From Catonia carolina (taxonomy: Eukaryota; Arthropoda; Insecta; Hemiptera; Achilidae), in the NCBI GenBank assembly GCA_035578175.1, contig JAQMRL010000004.1, forward strand, positions 35,790,401 through 35,854,400: a stretch of DNA of 64,000 nt, given 5' to 3'. Each line of letters begins with the position of its first letter. Position 1 is the stretch's first letter. Shown piece by piece: positions 1 to 12,419 of this stretch. The translations under genes were made by a program, and so were the position numbers. The notes under the pieces were generated by a model. That model worked only from the letters and a program-made list of their open reading frames with translations, was not told the origin of the DNA and made no database searches.

Positions 1-1056
1 TAGAAAAAATATTTCTATAATTTGTATATTGTTAAAATATTATGTGAAAAGTTTAATGACTATTAGAAAATATATCGTCTGAATTTCATGTAAAATTCTT
101 TCAGATTATAACGCATGATTAATAGATAGAAGGATCCTGATTGAAAAATTGTCAATGATATTTCTATTTATGTAGACTCATTGCTCCGGAAAATCAGGGA
201 AAGATGAGTATTTTGGAACAAAGTAATTTATTATGTATAATAGTGCTTTATTAATATCACCTTCACGTAATTAAAACCGTCTGAACAGGAAATTTCGATG
301 GCCAAGCTTTTCTTTACAATTTTCAAAATCAGCAACATTAATTTTCTGGTAATATAATATTCAGCGTATCTAAAGTAATTTTACGTTATTTAAACAAAAA
401 AAAAGTGAAATAAATTATAATCTATTGATCTTGAAATTTTTCAAAATATTAAAATATTTTTTTAATTATTCGATAATCGACAACATTATTTCATAGAAAA
501 AATCAAACCGTGGAAAATAATGTTTGTGTATTTATCTCTGTTGAACGGATTTACGTTGTTTCAATTATAATTTTTCAATAATTCAATTCTTAAAAATTAA
601 ACGTATCTGCAGTAAGTTTAAATTTATTTTTATAAGAAAATTTCTTCCACTAACCAGAAATGTGGGTCATGACTGTAGATGAATAAGTGGCTAAAAGTTG
701 TACAATATTTTGAACTTACACTTTTTATTTAATTTCGATTTTTTGGAACATATTTCAATTTCCTATAATTCAGGACAAAGATTATTTTTTCCTTGTTGTT
801 CATAATCTTGGATTTCAAGTTTATTTTTTTTATTAAAAACCGTGTGGGCGGATTAAATTAAATTAAAATTTATTTCTTTACTAATCAAATTATCTTGTTT
901 CGAAAAAATTAAAATAAACAAAAATCCTTCGAATAAAAAAGCTTAAACATTCTTTTCTGTTCTTAGTAAAATTCACAACCGTTAAAATAAAACGAGTAAA
1001 TCAAAATGATGATGCTAATTAATTGAAATGAAGCGCCCTTTAAAGATTTCACAGAT
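1..1056. other. AT-rich stretch, nothing recognised
   Basis: No reading frame resembling a known protein and no repeat family shared with the rest of the window was seen. The sequence is A/T-rich with short homopolymer runs. Confidence 0.5.
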
Positions 1057-1280
1057 TTTGATCACCACTCAACTGTGGTTCCCAGCTGGAATTATTCTAT
1101 AAATGGTTTAAATCATTTCTGTAATAGCCTAATGGAAATTACTTGGTAAATAATTATATCTCTACTCCATCATTGTTCTATACTTCTGTGGGTATTTTCA
1201 GAAAGGTGTGGTAGGTATTGTGTATTTGTTATTTGTTATGATAGGACAAATTCATACGAAATCTTCTGTACATTTAATTG
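1057..1280 (+). repeat. Dispersed repeat, copy 1 of 2
   Basis: This segment matches the reverse complement of about 40352-40550. Both share the order ATCACCACTCAAC, a CCCAGCTG block, AAATGGTTTA, GGAAATTACTT, CTACTCCAT and CTTCTGTGGG/TCTGTGGG, ending near AATCTTCTGTA. The copies are clearly diverged. No coding potential was recognised. It abuts a truncated SINE-1 on its right. Confidence 0.55.
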
Positions 1281-1490
1281 ATTTTATACGGATTTGAATA
1301 CTAGGCAGTGGGTACCGGTGTACTTTGATGGTTCGGGTTCAATTAACCATAAGTTTTCAGGAATGGTCGACCTGGGTCCGTACAAGAATACACCTCATTT
1401 TTACGTCATACACATCATTCTCATCTCATTGGGTCATGGGGTTGCTTATTGTTCTTAATTGAACAGATTGCAACGTACACACATTAGAGA
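1281..1490 (+). mobile_element. SINE-1 copy, 5'-truncated
   Basis: This carries the body of the tRNA-headed SINE-1 family without the tRNA-like head. It begins at TTTTATACGGATTTGAATAC and runs through GGTCGACCTG, CTCATCTCATTGGGTCATGG and CAGATTGCAACGTACACAC. The same body recurs at 9345-9612, 18603-19305, 33092-33366 and, on the minus strand, at 21931-22221 and 49074-49350. Confidence 0.75.
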
Positions 1491-1751
1491 TAAAGAAAGA
1501 TAATTTAATTGAACAAATTCATTTACGTACAGGAACTGAGATCATTGTCTGGAGTCATTAGTGGCGTAAAAAAGAGCAATGATAAATTACCTTAGTTATT
1601 TTGACAAAAATCTTTAGATGTTTAAAATTACAAAAATCTTAGCAGTTTCCATTATATTTGGTAGACGTACATTCAAATAGGCCGAAGTTACAAACAAGAA
1701 TCTTAAGATAATGAATCAATTTCGACTGTTTACAAAGTAAAAAAAAATGTT

Positions 1752-1893
1752 TACAGACCAATTGCTAAAAACTTTGTTTTTTGGGTGTAAACGGCCTGAA
1801 AACGTGTATTTCCGGTGAAAACTCGATTTTAAAGAATTTACATGAAAACAATACCTTCCTTCTTTATAAATTTATATAGGTTAAGAGAAAAAA
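1752..1893 (+). repeat. C-repeat fragment, 3' end
   Basis: This fragment matches the 3' end of the full C-repeat at 27157-28139. Shared parts are ACAGACCAATTGCTAAAAAC, GGCCTGAAAACGTGTATTTC, the CCGGTGAAAACTCGAT block, and ATGAAAACAATACCTTCCTT leading to a degenerate AAGAGAAA terminus. It is non-coding. Confidence 0.65.
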
Positions 1894-3213
1894 AAACATT
1901 TTAAAAACCTTTACTCTCTGTTTTTCTTGATCTCTTAGCATTCGTGTTTGCTTATATAAAGTAGGCTAGTAACAATTCAAAAAATATAACATCATTCTAA
2001 ATTTTTTCTCAGTTTTAATTACGTCTTGTTTTATAAAAGTTTAACTTCTTATTGTACATACTTCTTTAGTTATTCCCATACGGGATGTTGTATCAGTTTA
2101 ACTTCCGCAATCTTTAATCACCATGCTTTCCAAGTAAATACATCGGAAATAGAACTTTTGCGTTAAATCTTTTCTTTTAAATAGGTAGGTGTTCATTGAT
2201 TATTGTCTGATAATCTCATTACCTTGGTTTTACCGTTAATTTTCATACAGTATTTTATCATTGCCTTTTATAATTTTGATAACTAATAATATAAAACCTT
2301 AAAATATATTTATTTAAATTTTAATCACCCAGGCAATTATGTTTTTAATTAAAATTTACAAGTACGTAATTCATTTGTACAATAAATTATGGAAAATAGA
2401 ATGATACCACACGATGTTAAAACAAAGGCAATGCTATTTAAATTTTAAATCAATTTTCAGTTGTGGAAGTTATTTTAGTGCGAGGCACAACAGCGTTTAT
2501 ACAAAAGCCAGCAGAGAATCTGTTTTATGAATAACAAAGTTTGTTTGAAAACAGCATAAACAGAAATTCCTTTTAGTTCCATATTCGTTTAATGACTGTT
2601 TCCTCACTTGTAATTAAATAGTTCTAAATTTTAAACCTACTGAATTTGGTTTATGTCTTTATATACGCCTATTTATTTTACAGAAGGAATTTTTGGTAGC
2701 TGACATGTAAATTGTACATTTAAATTATTTAGGGTATGAAATTTGCTTAACATTTTATGAAACTCGGCCTATATCAAAAATAAATTAATTGTAAAATCCC
2801 GCGAAATATGTTTCGAAGAATAAAAATTAAATTTACTACCTATTGCGTTATTTACGGTAGGTTTAAATAGTTATTATTTTATTTATTTCTCAATTTGTTA
2901 ATTTATTAGTTAGTAAAAACGCGTGACACATATTTGACTTTCTCCAATAAAAATAGAAATTGTAAGAGTAAACCAAATAACAGACATATTTTTTCAGATG
3001 AGCTATTGCTACTAATTTTGTTACAACGATTTAGGAAAGCTATTCAATAGACGTCACAAACTAAGAAAGGTAATTTTAACGAATACAATTTTTGTATTTG
3101 ATATAACGCATATGTTACTTTCTCCTGTCTAAATTGGGCTACGGGTTTATCTCGTTGGCAGATTGTTTTATTTACAACTAACAACTAATTGCAATCAGTT
3201 TTATAGATTATTT
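1894..3213. other. AT-rich stretch, nothing recognised
   Basis: No shared repeat family, protein similarity or RNA gene was recognised in this interval. Confidence 0.5.
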
Positions 3214-3465
3214 TTGTTGTTAGGTTCATCAGCCGAAAAACTGGTTTGAACCTCTAGAGCCTTTTCTATGTAAAACGAGGTGTGGTTACCTTCCTCCCTG
3301 AGTAGAAAAAGATGATCATTAGCATATACGAAAAGCATCTACATTCCACCCTGCAACTGACACTTCACTTTATTCATTACAGGGTCTGGCTGAAAAATGA
3401 AGTTATTCATTATACTCAGAAGAGATAACTCTGACTAGTGTCTTTTACACCGCTACCTTAATAGA
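3214..3465 (+). repeat. B-repeat, 3'-truncated copy
   Basis: The copy starts with TTGTTGTTAGGTTCATCAGC. It continues through CTGGTTTGAACCTCTAGAG, the ACAGGGTCTGGCTG block and GAGATAACTCTGACTAGTGT, then loses similarity before the usual GTTATGGG end. It belongs to the family that is complete at 51140-51534 on the minus strand. Confidence 0.7.
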
Positions 3466-4082
3466 GTAAGTAAATTAAGACCAAACAAACGTGTAAGGGG
3501 GCATCCAGCCTTGTATATTATTTACAATGGTCATTTTTGGTACTTTTATTAATTTATAAAATTTATATCTAAATTATGATGACGCTAATGACGCTACAAG
3601 ATGATAGTACTTCGAAGATCGTTATTTTGGAAGCATTGGAATGTTTCAATATTGTTATTGCAGGTCGTACCACATACCTGAATTATATACGTTGTTATTG
3701 TTGTTGTTGTAGAATTTTAATTAAGTATTTATATAGAAAATAGATGCAATCATAAACACAGTTTTCGTTTTTCCTATTTCCAAAATTACGGTTTTCGAGA
3801 ATTTTACGAGAATTTCAATTTTTAAAGAGTGGGAAGTTTCAACATTACTTATTTTTCCATTTTTTTCTCTGTTTTTATTTTTTATTTATAGAATAGAATA
3901 TTTCTCCCCTTAAAAAAGGTTGAATCTATGATAGATTTCCTTGTTACATTAACATTTTTTTTGCGTATGATGTAATATTATGCAGTGCATTAAAGACCGT
4001 TTATCATATACTTAAATTAAAAGCTTCTTCGAAGTCTTATAATTTACATATCAACATAAATTTTATTAAATATACAGCATAG
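3466..4082. other. AT-rich stretch with a short TTG run
   Basis: Only a short (TTG)n tract near 3693-3710 stands out. Nothing else was recognised. Confidence 0.5.
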
Positions 4083-4470
4083 ATAGAGGCTGTAGAAAGG
4101 AAGAGGATTAGAGCTTTTGAAATGTGGTGTTATATGTTAAAATTAGGTTGGTGGAGAATATAAATAATTTAAGTTAGGGGTTCGTAGGCGAGTGGATGGA
4201 AATAGAAGGACCTGTATGAAAACATCTTACCAAAAAAGGGATAGGATAGTGGGACATATGTTACGACATCCGGGTATTGCTCTATCAATAATGGAAGGTA
4301 ACATTGATGGAATGAGTTGTTGGGGGATACACAGATTAGAATAGTTAAATAAAATTACAAAATATGTAGGAAGTTGCAGGTATGTAGATATGAAACGACT
4401 TAACCCAAGATAAAGATAGCTTGGAGAACTGCATGAAACCAGTCGAGAGACTGATGACAAAAATAACAGC
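4083..4470 (+). pseudogene. LINE ORF2 C-terminal remnant
   Basis: Read on the plus strand across several frames, the segment resembles the region after the reverse transcriptase in non-LTR retrotransposons. It starts with a stretch like ERKRIRAFEMWCYMLK, continues with RRDR(I/M)(V/I)GHMLRHPGI, and ends with words like MKRLAQDRxAWR and TASNQSxD. Stops and frameshifts break it and no long frame survives. The RT catalytic region is absent, so it is a 5'-truncated, decayed insertion. The clade cannot be fixed from this end alone. Confidence 0.65.
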
Positions 4471-5072
4471 ATAGATATTTCTAACAGTTGTTAAAATTCT
4501 AAGTTATTACTGAATTTAGTTCAGCTTCTCTGTACTCCGAACGAAAATGTATTAATCATACCACAGTGAAATAATATTTTATCGTTGAAGGATTTCAAAA
4601 TAAGAAAAATAAAAGCGTAATTGAAAAACGGGAAAGATTTTTCTACAAAAATAAACAGGTTTACAGTCTCACTTTAAATGATATGATATTTTACACCGTT
4701 TTTATCGCGTACCATTATCACAGTGTTAAGTGAAGAACTGATAGAGTGTCGGTGATGGGTTGGTTTGAAAGCTAGGGGAATGTTTTGCCCTATACTAAAT
4801 GGTATTTAGAGCAGGGGAACTGAAGTAACTCTCTTACTTGCAAGAAAAGGAGTAAATTGGAGTGTAAGGGGATGTCGAATGAGAAAGAGGGAGTGGTTGA
4901 ACGAGGGAGAGAAGAAGACATTAGGCAGTTAGAATGTGATAACATAATGGTCCTGATGCTGGTAATAAGATACACGTTAACCTGTCTGTTGTAGTAGTTT
5001 ACTTTACTATAAACAGAACAATGTCTTCGTTGTTGGTACACATACATAGGCAGAAATTCAAACATTAAAATA

Positions 5073-5112
<40 letters not shown>

Positions 5113-5607
5113 AACATAGTATGTTTTTCTATGTTGTTTCTTACAAATCTTGTAGGCTATATTACAATGTTCACATATGACAGTAAGAAAATTTTTATTA
5201 CATTTTTCGTTATGTATTTTAAGTCATTTTGATTTTGTTAAAATGTTAAAAATTTTTTAAAATTTATATTATGGAAAACATAAATTTTGTAACATGTTTA
5301 ATATGTTGTCTGATTTAATAATTTAAATTTGTCTATAGGTCATTTTATAAGTGCAATAAATAGCCAACAAGTATTCTGATTGTAAGCAAGAATTTAAATT
5401 TGGAAATACATTTCTTTTTTGTGAGATGTATTCACAAATCTTTGGAATCGAGGTACACACTCTCAAAAAATGTCATATTAAAAAAACCAGGGTTTTCATT
5501 TTCACGTTGATAGTACCATAAATACAACTGAAAACAAATGTAGAAGTCCTGCGCCACGTGATTAAAGAGAACTTAATATTATAAGGTAAAGATATTGTCA
5601 TATTATT
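4471..5607. other. Unclassified stretch with a TA microsatellite
   Basis: Apart from the (TA)n tract at 5075-5110 nothing was recognised. A purine-rich piece near 4790-4930 yields a chance minus-strand frame without protein-like features. Confidence 0.45.
5075..5110. repeat. (TA)n microsatellite
   Basis: About 17 consecutive TA dinucleotides. Confidence 0.9.
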
Positions 5608-6510
5608 ACTTTCTCTTGTTCTATTGAATATAAAAATATAAAGGAGGAAAGTATTATTTTCACGTAGATCTTCCGAAACCAATTTTTCACCAGATATACA
5701 AGTTTTCAACCCTTGAACCCATTGTATATGTTTTCAGATATTGGTTTGTGTGTGAGAACAAAATATCCTAAAAACGGAAAAGGTAAAGATCAAGAAATTT
5801 AAACTTGAAACTTAAGTTAGATAGGTATCATTATCGAATACGACACGAACGTTTTTTTAAACGGTCAACCGGAAGTAATAGGTAGTTTGAGCAATTTTTC
5901 ATTTTTTGGATTTTTCCTAAAACCGGCCCTTACAGGTGTTAAAAATTGCTTCATTTACTACATTATTATGCTCTACATGATAAGATCAGGACCGTATCAT
6001 CTGAAATTCATAACGGACCTATGCTTTTGTGATAAAAAAGTTTTTTTTAAGATTGCAGCCTTGCATTCTAGAGCAAGGGTGTATAGTAGACCTACAATCC
6101 TAGTTTTTAAAACATTAAAAACCTACATTTTTTATTTCAAACATTTTTTGTAAAACGCTTACTTAAGCGAAAATTAGTGTTTTTCTGTAATTTGTTTCAT
6201 CATAATCGGTACAAAAATGAAATTTTTAATATTGCGGCCTTAGTATGCCTATGCCTTTTACGACGAAAATGAACATAATTTAAATTACAACCGTCTACAA
6301 CTTTTGTTTCAAGCGTTTTCGTCTACCGAGCCTAGTTTAGCGTCAATTAGTGATTTCGCATATTTTTAAGTCGAACAAATGTTGATTTCCACTTCGTGTC
6401 ATTGTTGTTAACTCTTGATTAACTCTTCGCATTCACTCTTGATTAAAATGAAATATATTTTTCACTCATGTTGAAACATAAGTTATATTGTTCATGTTTA
6501 CATTAGCATG
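5608..6510 (-). repeat. C-repeat, near full length
   Basis: On the minus strand this follows the C-repeat of 27157-28139: an AAAATCACTAATTGACGCTA-type block, the ACTTCCGGTTGACCGTT-like block, ACACGAACG, the CCAATATCTGAAAAC region, the GGTGAAAAATTGGTTTC piece, and an end at CAAGAGAAAGT (complement of 5608-5618). It lacks the long CA tract of the 28 kb copy. Two chance reading frames inside it (5473-5709 and 5887-6153) look like translated repeat, not genes. Confidence 0.65.
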
Positions 6511-6541
6511 AGAAAGTCGTGTGCACCCATTTTTTTTCGTA

Positions 6542-6911
6542 GTGCGGACGCCAAATAAACTTGCCGGTGTAGCTGCGCAAACAGTTCGGATTCAGTCGGT
6601 AGATTTCGCGTCAGTACCGAATTGCCTACTAAATCACAGGCGCTGAACGATGTAAATTATCATCTATTAGTGACGTTAAAAACATTTAACTGTACACATT
6701 GTTTACAACAATTAACGCCTACCACATGCAACATATTACAGACTAATGTTTTCAGGTCAGCTAATATTTAACGTTGCGAGAGCGACGTTACTCTGATTAC
6801 AGCTAGTACAGCACTGACCCCCACCACTCACTGAAGCAATTGAGCGCACCATTACCAAAATAAAACTTCTGTGCACTTCAGAAAACCGGCAAGCTTATTT
6901 GGCGCCCGCTC
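6542..6911. mobile_element. 370-bp MITE with TA target duplication
   Basis: The element has 27-bp terminal inverted repeats with 24 matches. The left end starts GTGCGGACGCCAAATAA and continues CTTGCCGGT (6542-6568). The right end, complemented, starts GAGCGGGCGCCAAATAA (6885-6911). Both ends are flanked by the dinucleotide TA (6540-6541 and 6912-6913), the Tc1/mariner-type target duplication. There is no coding frame, so it would depend on a transposase elsewhere. Confidence 0.8.
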
Positions 6912-6913
6912 TA

Positions 6914-7635
6914 ATCAAAATGTTTATGGATTAGTGTGCTTGGAAACGTGAAATCTTTCTGAGCCTATACGTTATTAATCTACAAAAGATTTTTGAGGGG
7001 CGTAGTAAGTAATAACCTATTTAGGTGCCCCAACGGCTAAGCTATCTATCTTTAGCTTCTTAAGTATAAATTTTAAGAGCCAAATTTGGGTATGATAAGA
7101 AAATTTATTTTTTACAATTTTATTAAATTAAAATGTTTATCATCTCCTTCATAGGATAATGTTATTTTACACATTTAATGGTTTAACAACCCAGATAAAT
7201 TTTCTAAAAAAGTATTAAATTAAAATAGCAAAATTATTATAATTTTTTAATCTCATCTACCCTTTCATAAATTTGTCTCGTAGTTGATAAAAATGGTCGT
7301 AACTTATATTATTAGTGGTATAAGGAGACAAGACATAATAAATTACATTAATTTCCTCTATCAGAGTTACTACTTAGTTTTCCGGAAGTACTGTTAATAA
7401 CTTGTTACTACTCGTTTTCTAATAGTCGGTTACAAGCAATTAAAGCATCTGTTATAAACAATATGAGATGGGGACAAGATGGATGTTCCAATTATTCACT
7501 GATGCGCTCTTAATTCTGATGAAATTGTTCTCTGTCTTCATATTGTTTGTTGGTCTAACAAATCATTTTCATTAACCTTTAATAATTATACATTTCAATA
7601 TCTGTAATGAATCAGAACAGTTTCTTTAGTAAGAT
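6914..7635. other. AT-rich stretch, nothing recognised
   Basis: No gene, RNA or shared repeat was recognised. Confidence 0.5.
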
Positions 7636-7730
7636 ATAAAAATCGTACGTGAAACACTCACTAGACTTTCTCCTGCCAATGTAAATAATGAAAAATGTAA
7701 CCTAAATGTAATCAGTACTATAATATAATT
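7636..7730 (+). repeat. C-repeat fragment, 5' end
   Basis: It contains GTGAAACACTCAC followed by ACTTTCTCCTGCCAATGTAA, matching the left end of the full C-repeat at 27157. Similarity fades after about 95 bp. Confidence 0.6.
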
Positions 7731-8892
7731 ATAACGGATTTTGTTACAGCTGTCACCGCTTCTCCGTCCCCAGTTTTCATTGTTTCCTATCTAAGGTTAC
7801 ATCCTCTTTAAAATTTCTAGCCATCATAGCCTCATTTTTATTACTTCATTATTTTTTTGTAAGCCAATTTAGTATACATTTTAATATTTCTTTTTTCAGT
7901 AATTTAACATTTAATTTTCAGAGTAAGCTGATTGTTGTAATAATTTTAGATGAGAAAACAATTGTCAAAACTAAAAAAACAAATTAATATTTCCAATATA
8001 TGATTTTTATTAACAATAACTTTTTTACTGATGGGTTCGAACCACCAATATTTTTATCCCTTACTTCAAGTCTACGCAATACTAAAAACACGTAAGCTAG
8101 ACTACAACATAAAATTTACAATTCTTCAATAGAAAACTGTTTACAAATTTATGTATTCATGTATTTAAAGGTAAAATACAGCTTAAAATGTATCAAATTT
8201 TTTTTTTTTTTAATATAACAAGTATCGTATCACAAGTATCGTAACACGTATCGTATAACAAGTATTCGTGGGAAAAAAACATTAACAAACTAGTGAAAAT
8301 CAATGCTATTTCCGTACGGTTCAAATTCCATGGGAAACTGGGTATGTTAGGCAATGTAATGATGGTGAAATCCTTTATACCTAACATAAATATTCAGTTC
8401 TGGTGCATACATTTAAATAATATATTTAAAAAATATAAAAGTATTGTATTAGACGATGCAAATCACTACATTAATTAGTAAAACTTAAAGAAACAAACAG
8501 TGCTCTTTTCTTAAGAATTTTAGATTATTACATTTTTCCCTAGTGTCCCCTTCGAAAAAACTTCTTAACCTCAATTCTTTTTTACTTTGAATGCATTTTC
8601 ACTCTTTTATATTAATTTCTTTTTAATTTATTACTTTGAACTTGGTAATAATGTCTGAAGTTGAAATCATAAATAAAATGTAAATACATTTCGTCAGTTT
8701 CAGTTCTACTTAGAAGCTGCTGAAAGTGATTTTCTCGTATATTTTAACCTGAATATTTTCTTTAGGTTCTTAACCTAATTACTTTTCATAAAAAAATTAA
8801 ATCATTTAAGTTTTACACGAAATCGAAGATAAAAAGTACTTCTTCAATTTAGAATAACGTTGGAAGTCTAATTAGTGAATTAAACGGTTGAC
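7731..8892. other. AT-rich stretch with a short degenerate tandem
   Basis: Around 8218-8266 the motif ACAAGTATCGTA(T/A) is repeated three to four times imperfectly. The rest shows nothing recognisable. Confidence 0.5.
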
Positions 8893-9004
8893 GTAGTTGT
8901 AGCAAGCTTGCCTACAACGCACAAGTCCCGATTTTGATTCCCGGCTAAGACCTAGAAATTATTACTAGTTAAAACCCACCGTAGTCGCTAATATCCAAGC
9001 TGTT
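8893..9004 (+). mobile_element. SINE-2 copy (tRNA-derived), degenerate
   Basis: It has a tRNA-like head with GTAGTTGTAGCAAGC in the A-box position and GATTCCCGGC as B box. A tail follows: CTAGAAATTATTACTAGT, AACCCACCGTAGTCGCTAAT and ATCCAAGCTG. The same tail occurs on the minus strand at 14812-14952. It is not a functional tRNA gene: the head does not fold into four intact arms. Confidence 0.6.
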
Positions 9005-9344
9005 AATGGGACTTAAAATATATTACAAAAGAAGACTACTACAGTATGGACATCTACGTTGGGTGCATGACCCCAATAATGACAGGGAAAAAGAAAGCCG
9101 ATTAAAACAATGAATGAGTTAAGTAATGAAGGCAATAACCAGAATAATTTTAAGGTAATCGGATGGAAATAGAGACTTTGAGATAAAAAAAATGGCAATA
9201 AAACTGTAAAAACTCACAAACAATATTTAAAAAATTTTTGAATTATATTATTGTCTGTGAACATAATTTTCCAATATGAAATTTTCATATATTTTGTAAG
9301 TAGGAATTTGGCTTTATAAATATTTATGACTAATTAATTCTTAA

Positions 9345-9612
9345 CCCACCGAGTTGGTCAAGTGGTAAAATTATCGTTGCGAGTCAGATGTAATTAAACA
9401 GCTGATTTTCAGAGACTTAGTCTCTGAAAATTTTGGTTCTTGGTACAAATCCTAGTAAATTTAGCTACTTTTATATGGATTTGAATACTAGACAGTGTTA
9501 AGGTGTAATTTGATAGTTCAATTAATCATACTCTTTCAGGAATTGTCTGTACAAAACTACACCTCATTACATATCATATGTATTACCCTCATCTCATTGA
9601 GTCAGAGAGTTG
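9345..9612 (+). mobile_element. SINE-1 copy with tRNA-like head
   Basis: This is one of the most complete SINE-1 copies. The head begins CCCACCGAGTTGGTC and has an A-box-like TGGTCAAGTGG at 9355-9365 and a B-box-like GGTACAAATCC at 9442-9452, the internal pol III promoter pattern of tRNA-derived SINEs. The body follows with TATGGATTTGAATACTAGACA and ends near the CTCATCTCATTGAGTCA block. It is non-coding and would rely on a LINE for mobilisation. Confidence 0.75.
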
Positions 9613-9639
9613 CAAAATTTTCTTTAAATGATCAATTTG

Positions 9640-9775
9640 TTCAACACAAAGACCAATTGCTAAAACATGTTTTTTTTGGATTCAGGGGTCTTAAAAACGC
9701 GTCTTTTAAGAGGAATTTCGCTTTCGAACAATCGACATAAAAACAATACTTTCCTTTTTTATATACTCTATTCAT
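9640..9775 (+). repeat. C-repeat fragment, 3' end
   Basis: AAAGACCAATTGCTAAAACA, TTTTTTGGATTCAGGGG, AAAACGCGT and ACATAAAAACAATACTTTCC match the end of the C-repeat. The terminal GAGAAAGT is not clear here. Confidence 0.6.
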
Positions 9776-10005
9776 TAAAGTTCATGAATACTTAAAATTC
9801 CATTTGTTAAAGAAGAAATAAGAAGGCCCACCGAAAAATATCACGTAAAATGATCAACATATAAATAAATCATTTGGCGATAAATTTAGTAGCTAATCAT
9901 CTAAACCCTAAGACGTTTAAAACGGCATAATGTCTTGAATCTCCGTGACAGATTAGATGAAACAAAAACTAAAAATTAACAATTTGTAATAAAAACATAA
10001 TTAAC

Positions 10006-10400
10006 TGTCCATAACAGACAGGTGGAGTGCCAATTATTTATATTCAATCTGTTTGTTGGATGGCTAAAATAAATAGTTCTGTTTCTTATCAAATGGTCAG
10101 CCAATTAAATGGCTGAATCGTTTAAGAACAGAAGAGGTAGAGTGTAAAAGACACTAATCACAGTTATCTCCTCTGAAAGTAATAAATTTCATTATACAGC
10201 CAGACCCTGTGGTGAATGAAGTGAAGGTGTCATTTACAGAGTGGAAAATATGTGCTTTTCAGAGGGCCTCGCATGCTGATAAGAGTACTTTCCCACTTAG
10301 TGAGGAAGGCATGGGTAAACCACCTCACTCCTCGTTTTACTTAGTAAACCTCTACAGGTTCAAACCAGCCCTTCGGCTGATGACCTAAACAACACAACAA
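10006..10400 (-). repeat. B-repeat, complete, with target duplication
   Basis: Read on the minus strand it runs from GTTGTGTTGTTTAGGTCATC to CTGTCTGTTATGGACA. It is flanked by ATAATTAAC on both sides (9997-10005 and 10401-10409), a 9-bp TSD. No open frame and no terminal inverted repeats were seen. This looks like a copy-and-paste or SINE-like insertion of unknown class. Confidence 0.8.
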
Positions 10401-10409
10401 ATAATTAAC

Positions 10410-11809
10410 AGGCTCAATATTTTATTGATACAAATTACTATTACCAACAATTTAGAATACGAGTAAAAAAGAGTTAAATTGCATAAAATATAATATTTTT
10501 AGTTGTTTTTTTTATGGAAGGGTTTAATGGAAGCCGCTCCTACATTTTATTTTGTATTATATCATTCACTCATAGTAGTAGCTTCTTACTGATTGTGTTT
10601 AGTAATTACACAATAAAATATAGGCTACATATATACATTCATGTAGGGGAAGAGAAAGAAAAAAATTTTCAAATAAAATTTGTCCAGATAGTTGTTTAAG
10701 AAACTAAAATTTCAGTTCCTAGAAATGTAACTTTGAATTTTTAACTTTTCAACTGCGTTTTATGAGAATCACAACCTCATAAATGTTAGGTAAAACTGTT
10801 GATTTGTTGTGAAAAGTTGAAAATGGATTTAGTTAATCATTATTCCTTTACTATGTGAAAAATACTTTCAATATTGTTAAGACATTTACAGTTGATATAT
10901 GACTTTATTATTTTAATTTATGTGCACAATGTTTTGATCTCGGTGAAACTTTTTTTTCATTTTATTGATGATAATAATGATGATGTTGATGATGCAACAA
11001 CATTTTAGTCGTCAGTCATTTAAATTTTGAAAAAGACATACATTTCCTAGTTGTTAAATTCATTTGAATATTTCTACCAGATATTTTTATTTCATATCAT
11101 TTTTTTATTCACGTTCTTCCTCTGTACGCATTAATAACGTACGGAGAAAATCCTGTCACCCGCAGTACGGTATACGTTCATGAGAAATTCATAGCTGTCA
11201 GGAATTTATTTTACATATTTCATTCATTTATTCATGGTAAAAACCTCTTTGCTTGTTTTGTTGAAGAGACATTTTACTTTCTTTACTTGTAACTGAGAAG
11301 TATCATCATTCAAAATACAAAATAATAATAATAACAATAATAAAATATATGCAATCAGTTTTCTCATGTTAAGTTATTTGAATAACACGTCTAAGTATTC
11401 ATTTTGTGATGTTTTTCATCTTTCCATAAAAATATTCTTTGATATAAATTTTATAAAATGGGATGTAAAACCGTTTTCTTTTCATAAGACGTCTTATTTG
11501 AATTTGTTTATATCTTGTTCGAATCTACCTACATTTTAAGAGAAATTTGTTTGATTCATTTGTTTTTATTTCATTTTACAAAGTTAATGTTTATTTTGGT
11601 AATGCAGTTGTATAAAAGTCTTTATAAAAATCTTTATTATAGTAAAAGAAATGCAATTTTCTTCATTAATTACTTTTATTAAATTTTTCTAATGGAATTT
11701 TGAAAATTTATTGTTTAGGGTACTTTCCTATACATTATGTTGTGATTTCATTTTTAATTATAGAAATAAAGACGAAAACTTTTGTCATTCAGAAAACTAT
11801 AACTTAAGT
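10410..11809. other. AT-rich stretch, nothing recognised
   Basis: Short GAT/AAT-rich simple-sequence patches occur near 10966-10997 and 11322-11343. No gene was recognised. Confidence 0.5.
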
Positions 11810-12400
11810 TTATAATAGTATTAGACTTGTCACTGGATGGCGGGAATGAGTGCGTGGGAAAACCTTAAATACCTGGAGACCCTGAAAAGAACCTTTTAAA
11901 CGGTGGATGTCCAGGTGTGAATCAGCCGGTGGGTGGCTGTGGTGGTTGTAGTCGTCGTGATACTTGAGGAGGTGGACAACACGGAGTCTCATCGTCCAGT
12001 GGAGACATCATCTTCTTTCCTTACCCTAGCGTGTTAATGGCTGCCTGTCGGGATCCAGTGGGCGCAAAACTTGGTTACTGTTTGGGCATCACTCGCGGCA
12101 GCGTGTGATGACCATCCTGGCCAACAGCGGTAACAGTTTTTGGTCAGGAAACAAAAGCAACATCTTCTCTCGTCGAAGATGGGTCATCGTCGGAGTTTGA
12201 TAGCCGTGTGCCGATGGTTTTATCTGGTCGGAGTTGTAGAGTGGAATGAAATATCGACCTGGCTCAATACTGTCATCGTAGCTACTATTCCCTGTATTGC
12301 CGACAAATGTCTCTTGGGATGTCGGAATAATTGTCGGCTTTTCTCTCTGTTGGTATATCAGAATTTTTGACGGCCGCAGCACAGTGCTTAGAAAAAGGAA
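11810..12400 (-). other. Unclassified GC-richer block, possibly transposon coding remnant
   Basis: Base composition is clearly richer in G+C than its surroundings. The minus strand holds a 97-codon frame (12089-12382) with a protein-like composition, including words such as YDDSIEPGRYFIPLYN. A second minus-strand frame looks as if it continues it after a shift. I do not recognise the protein. A LINE remnant on the plus strand follows directly, so transposon-derived sequence is plausible, but a LINE ORF1 assignment is only a guess. Confidence 0.3.
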
Positions 12401-12419
12401 GCTACGGTGACAGACTGTT

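Noticed and set aside
5473..6153. 78- and 88-codon frames
   Set aside because: Both fall inside a C-repeat copy and share its DNA with non-coding copies.
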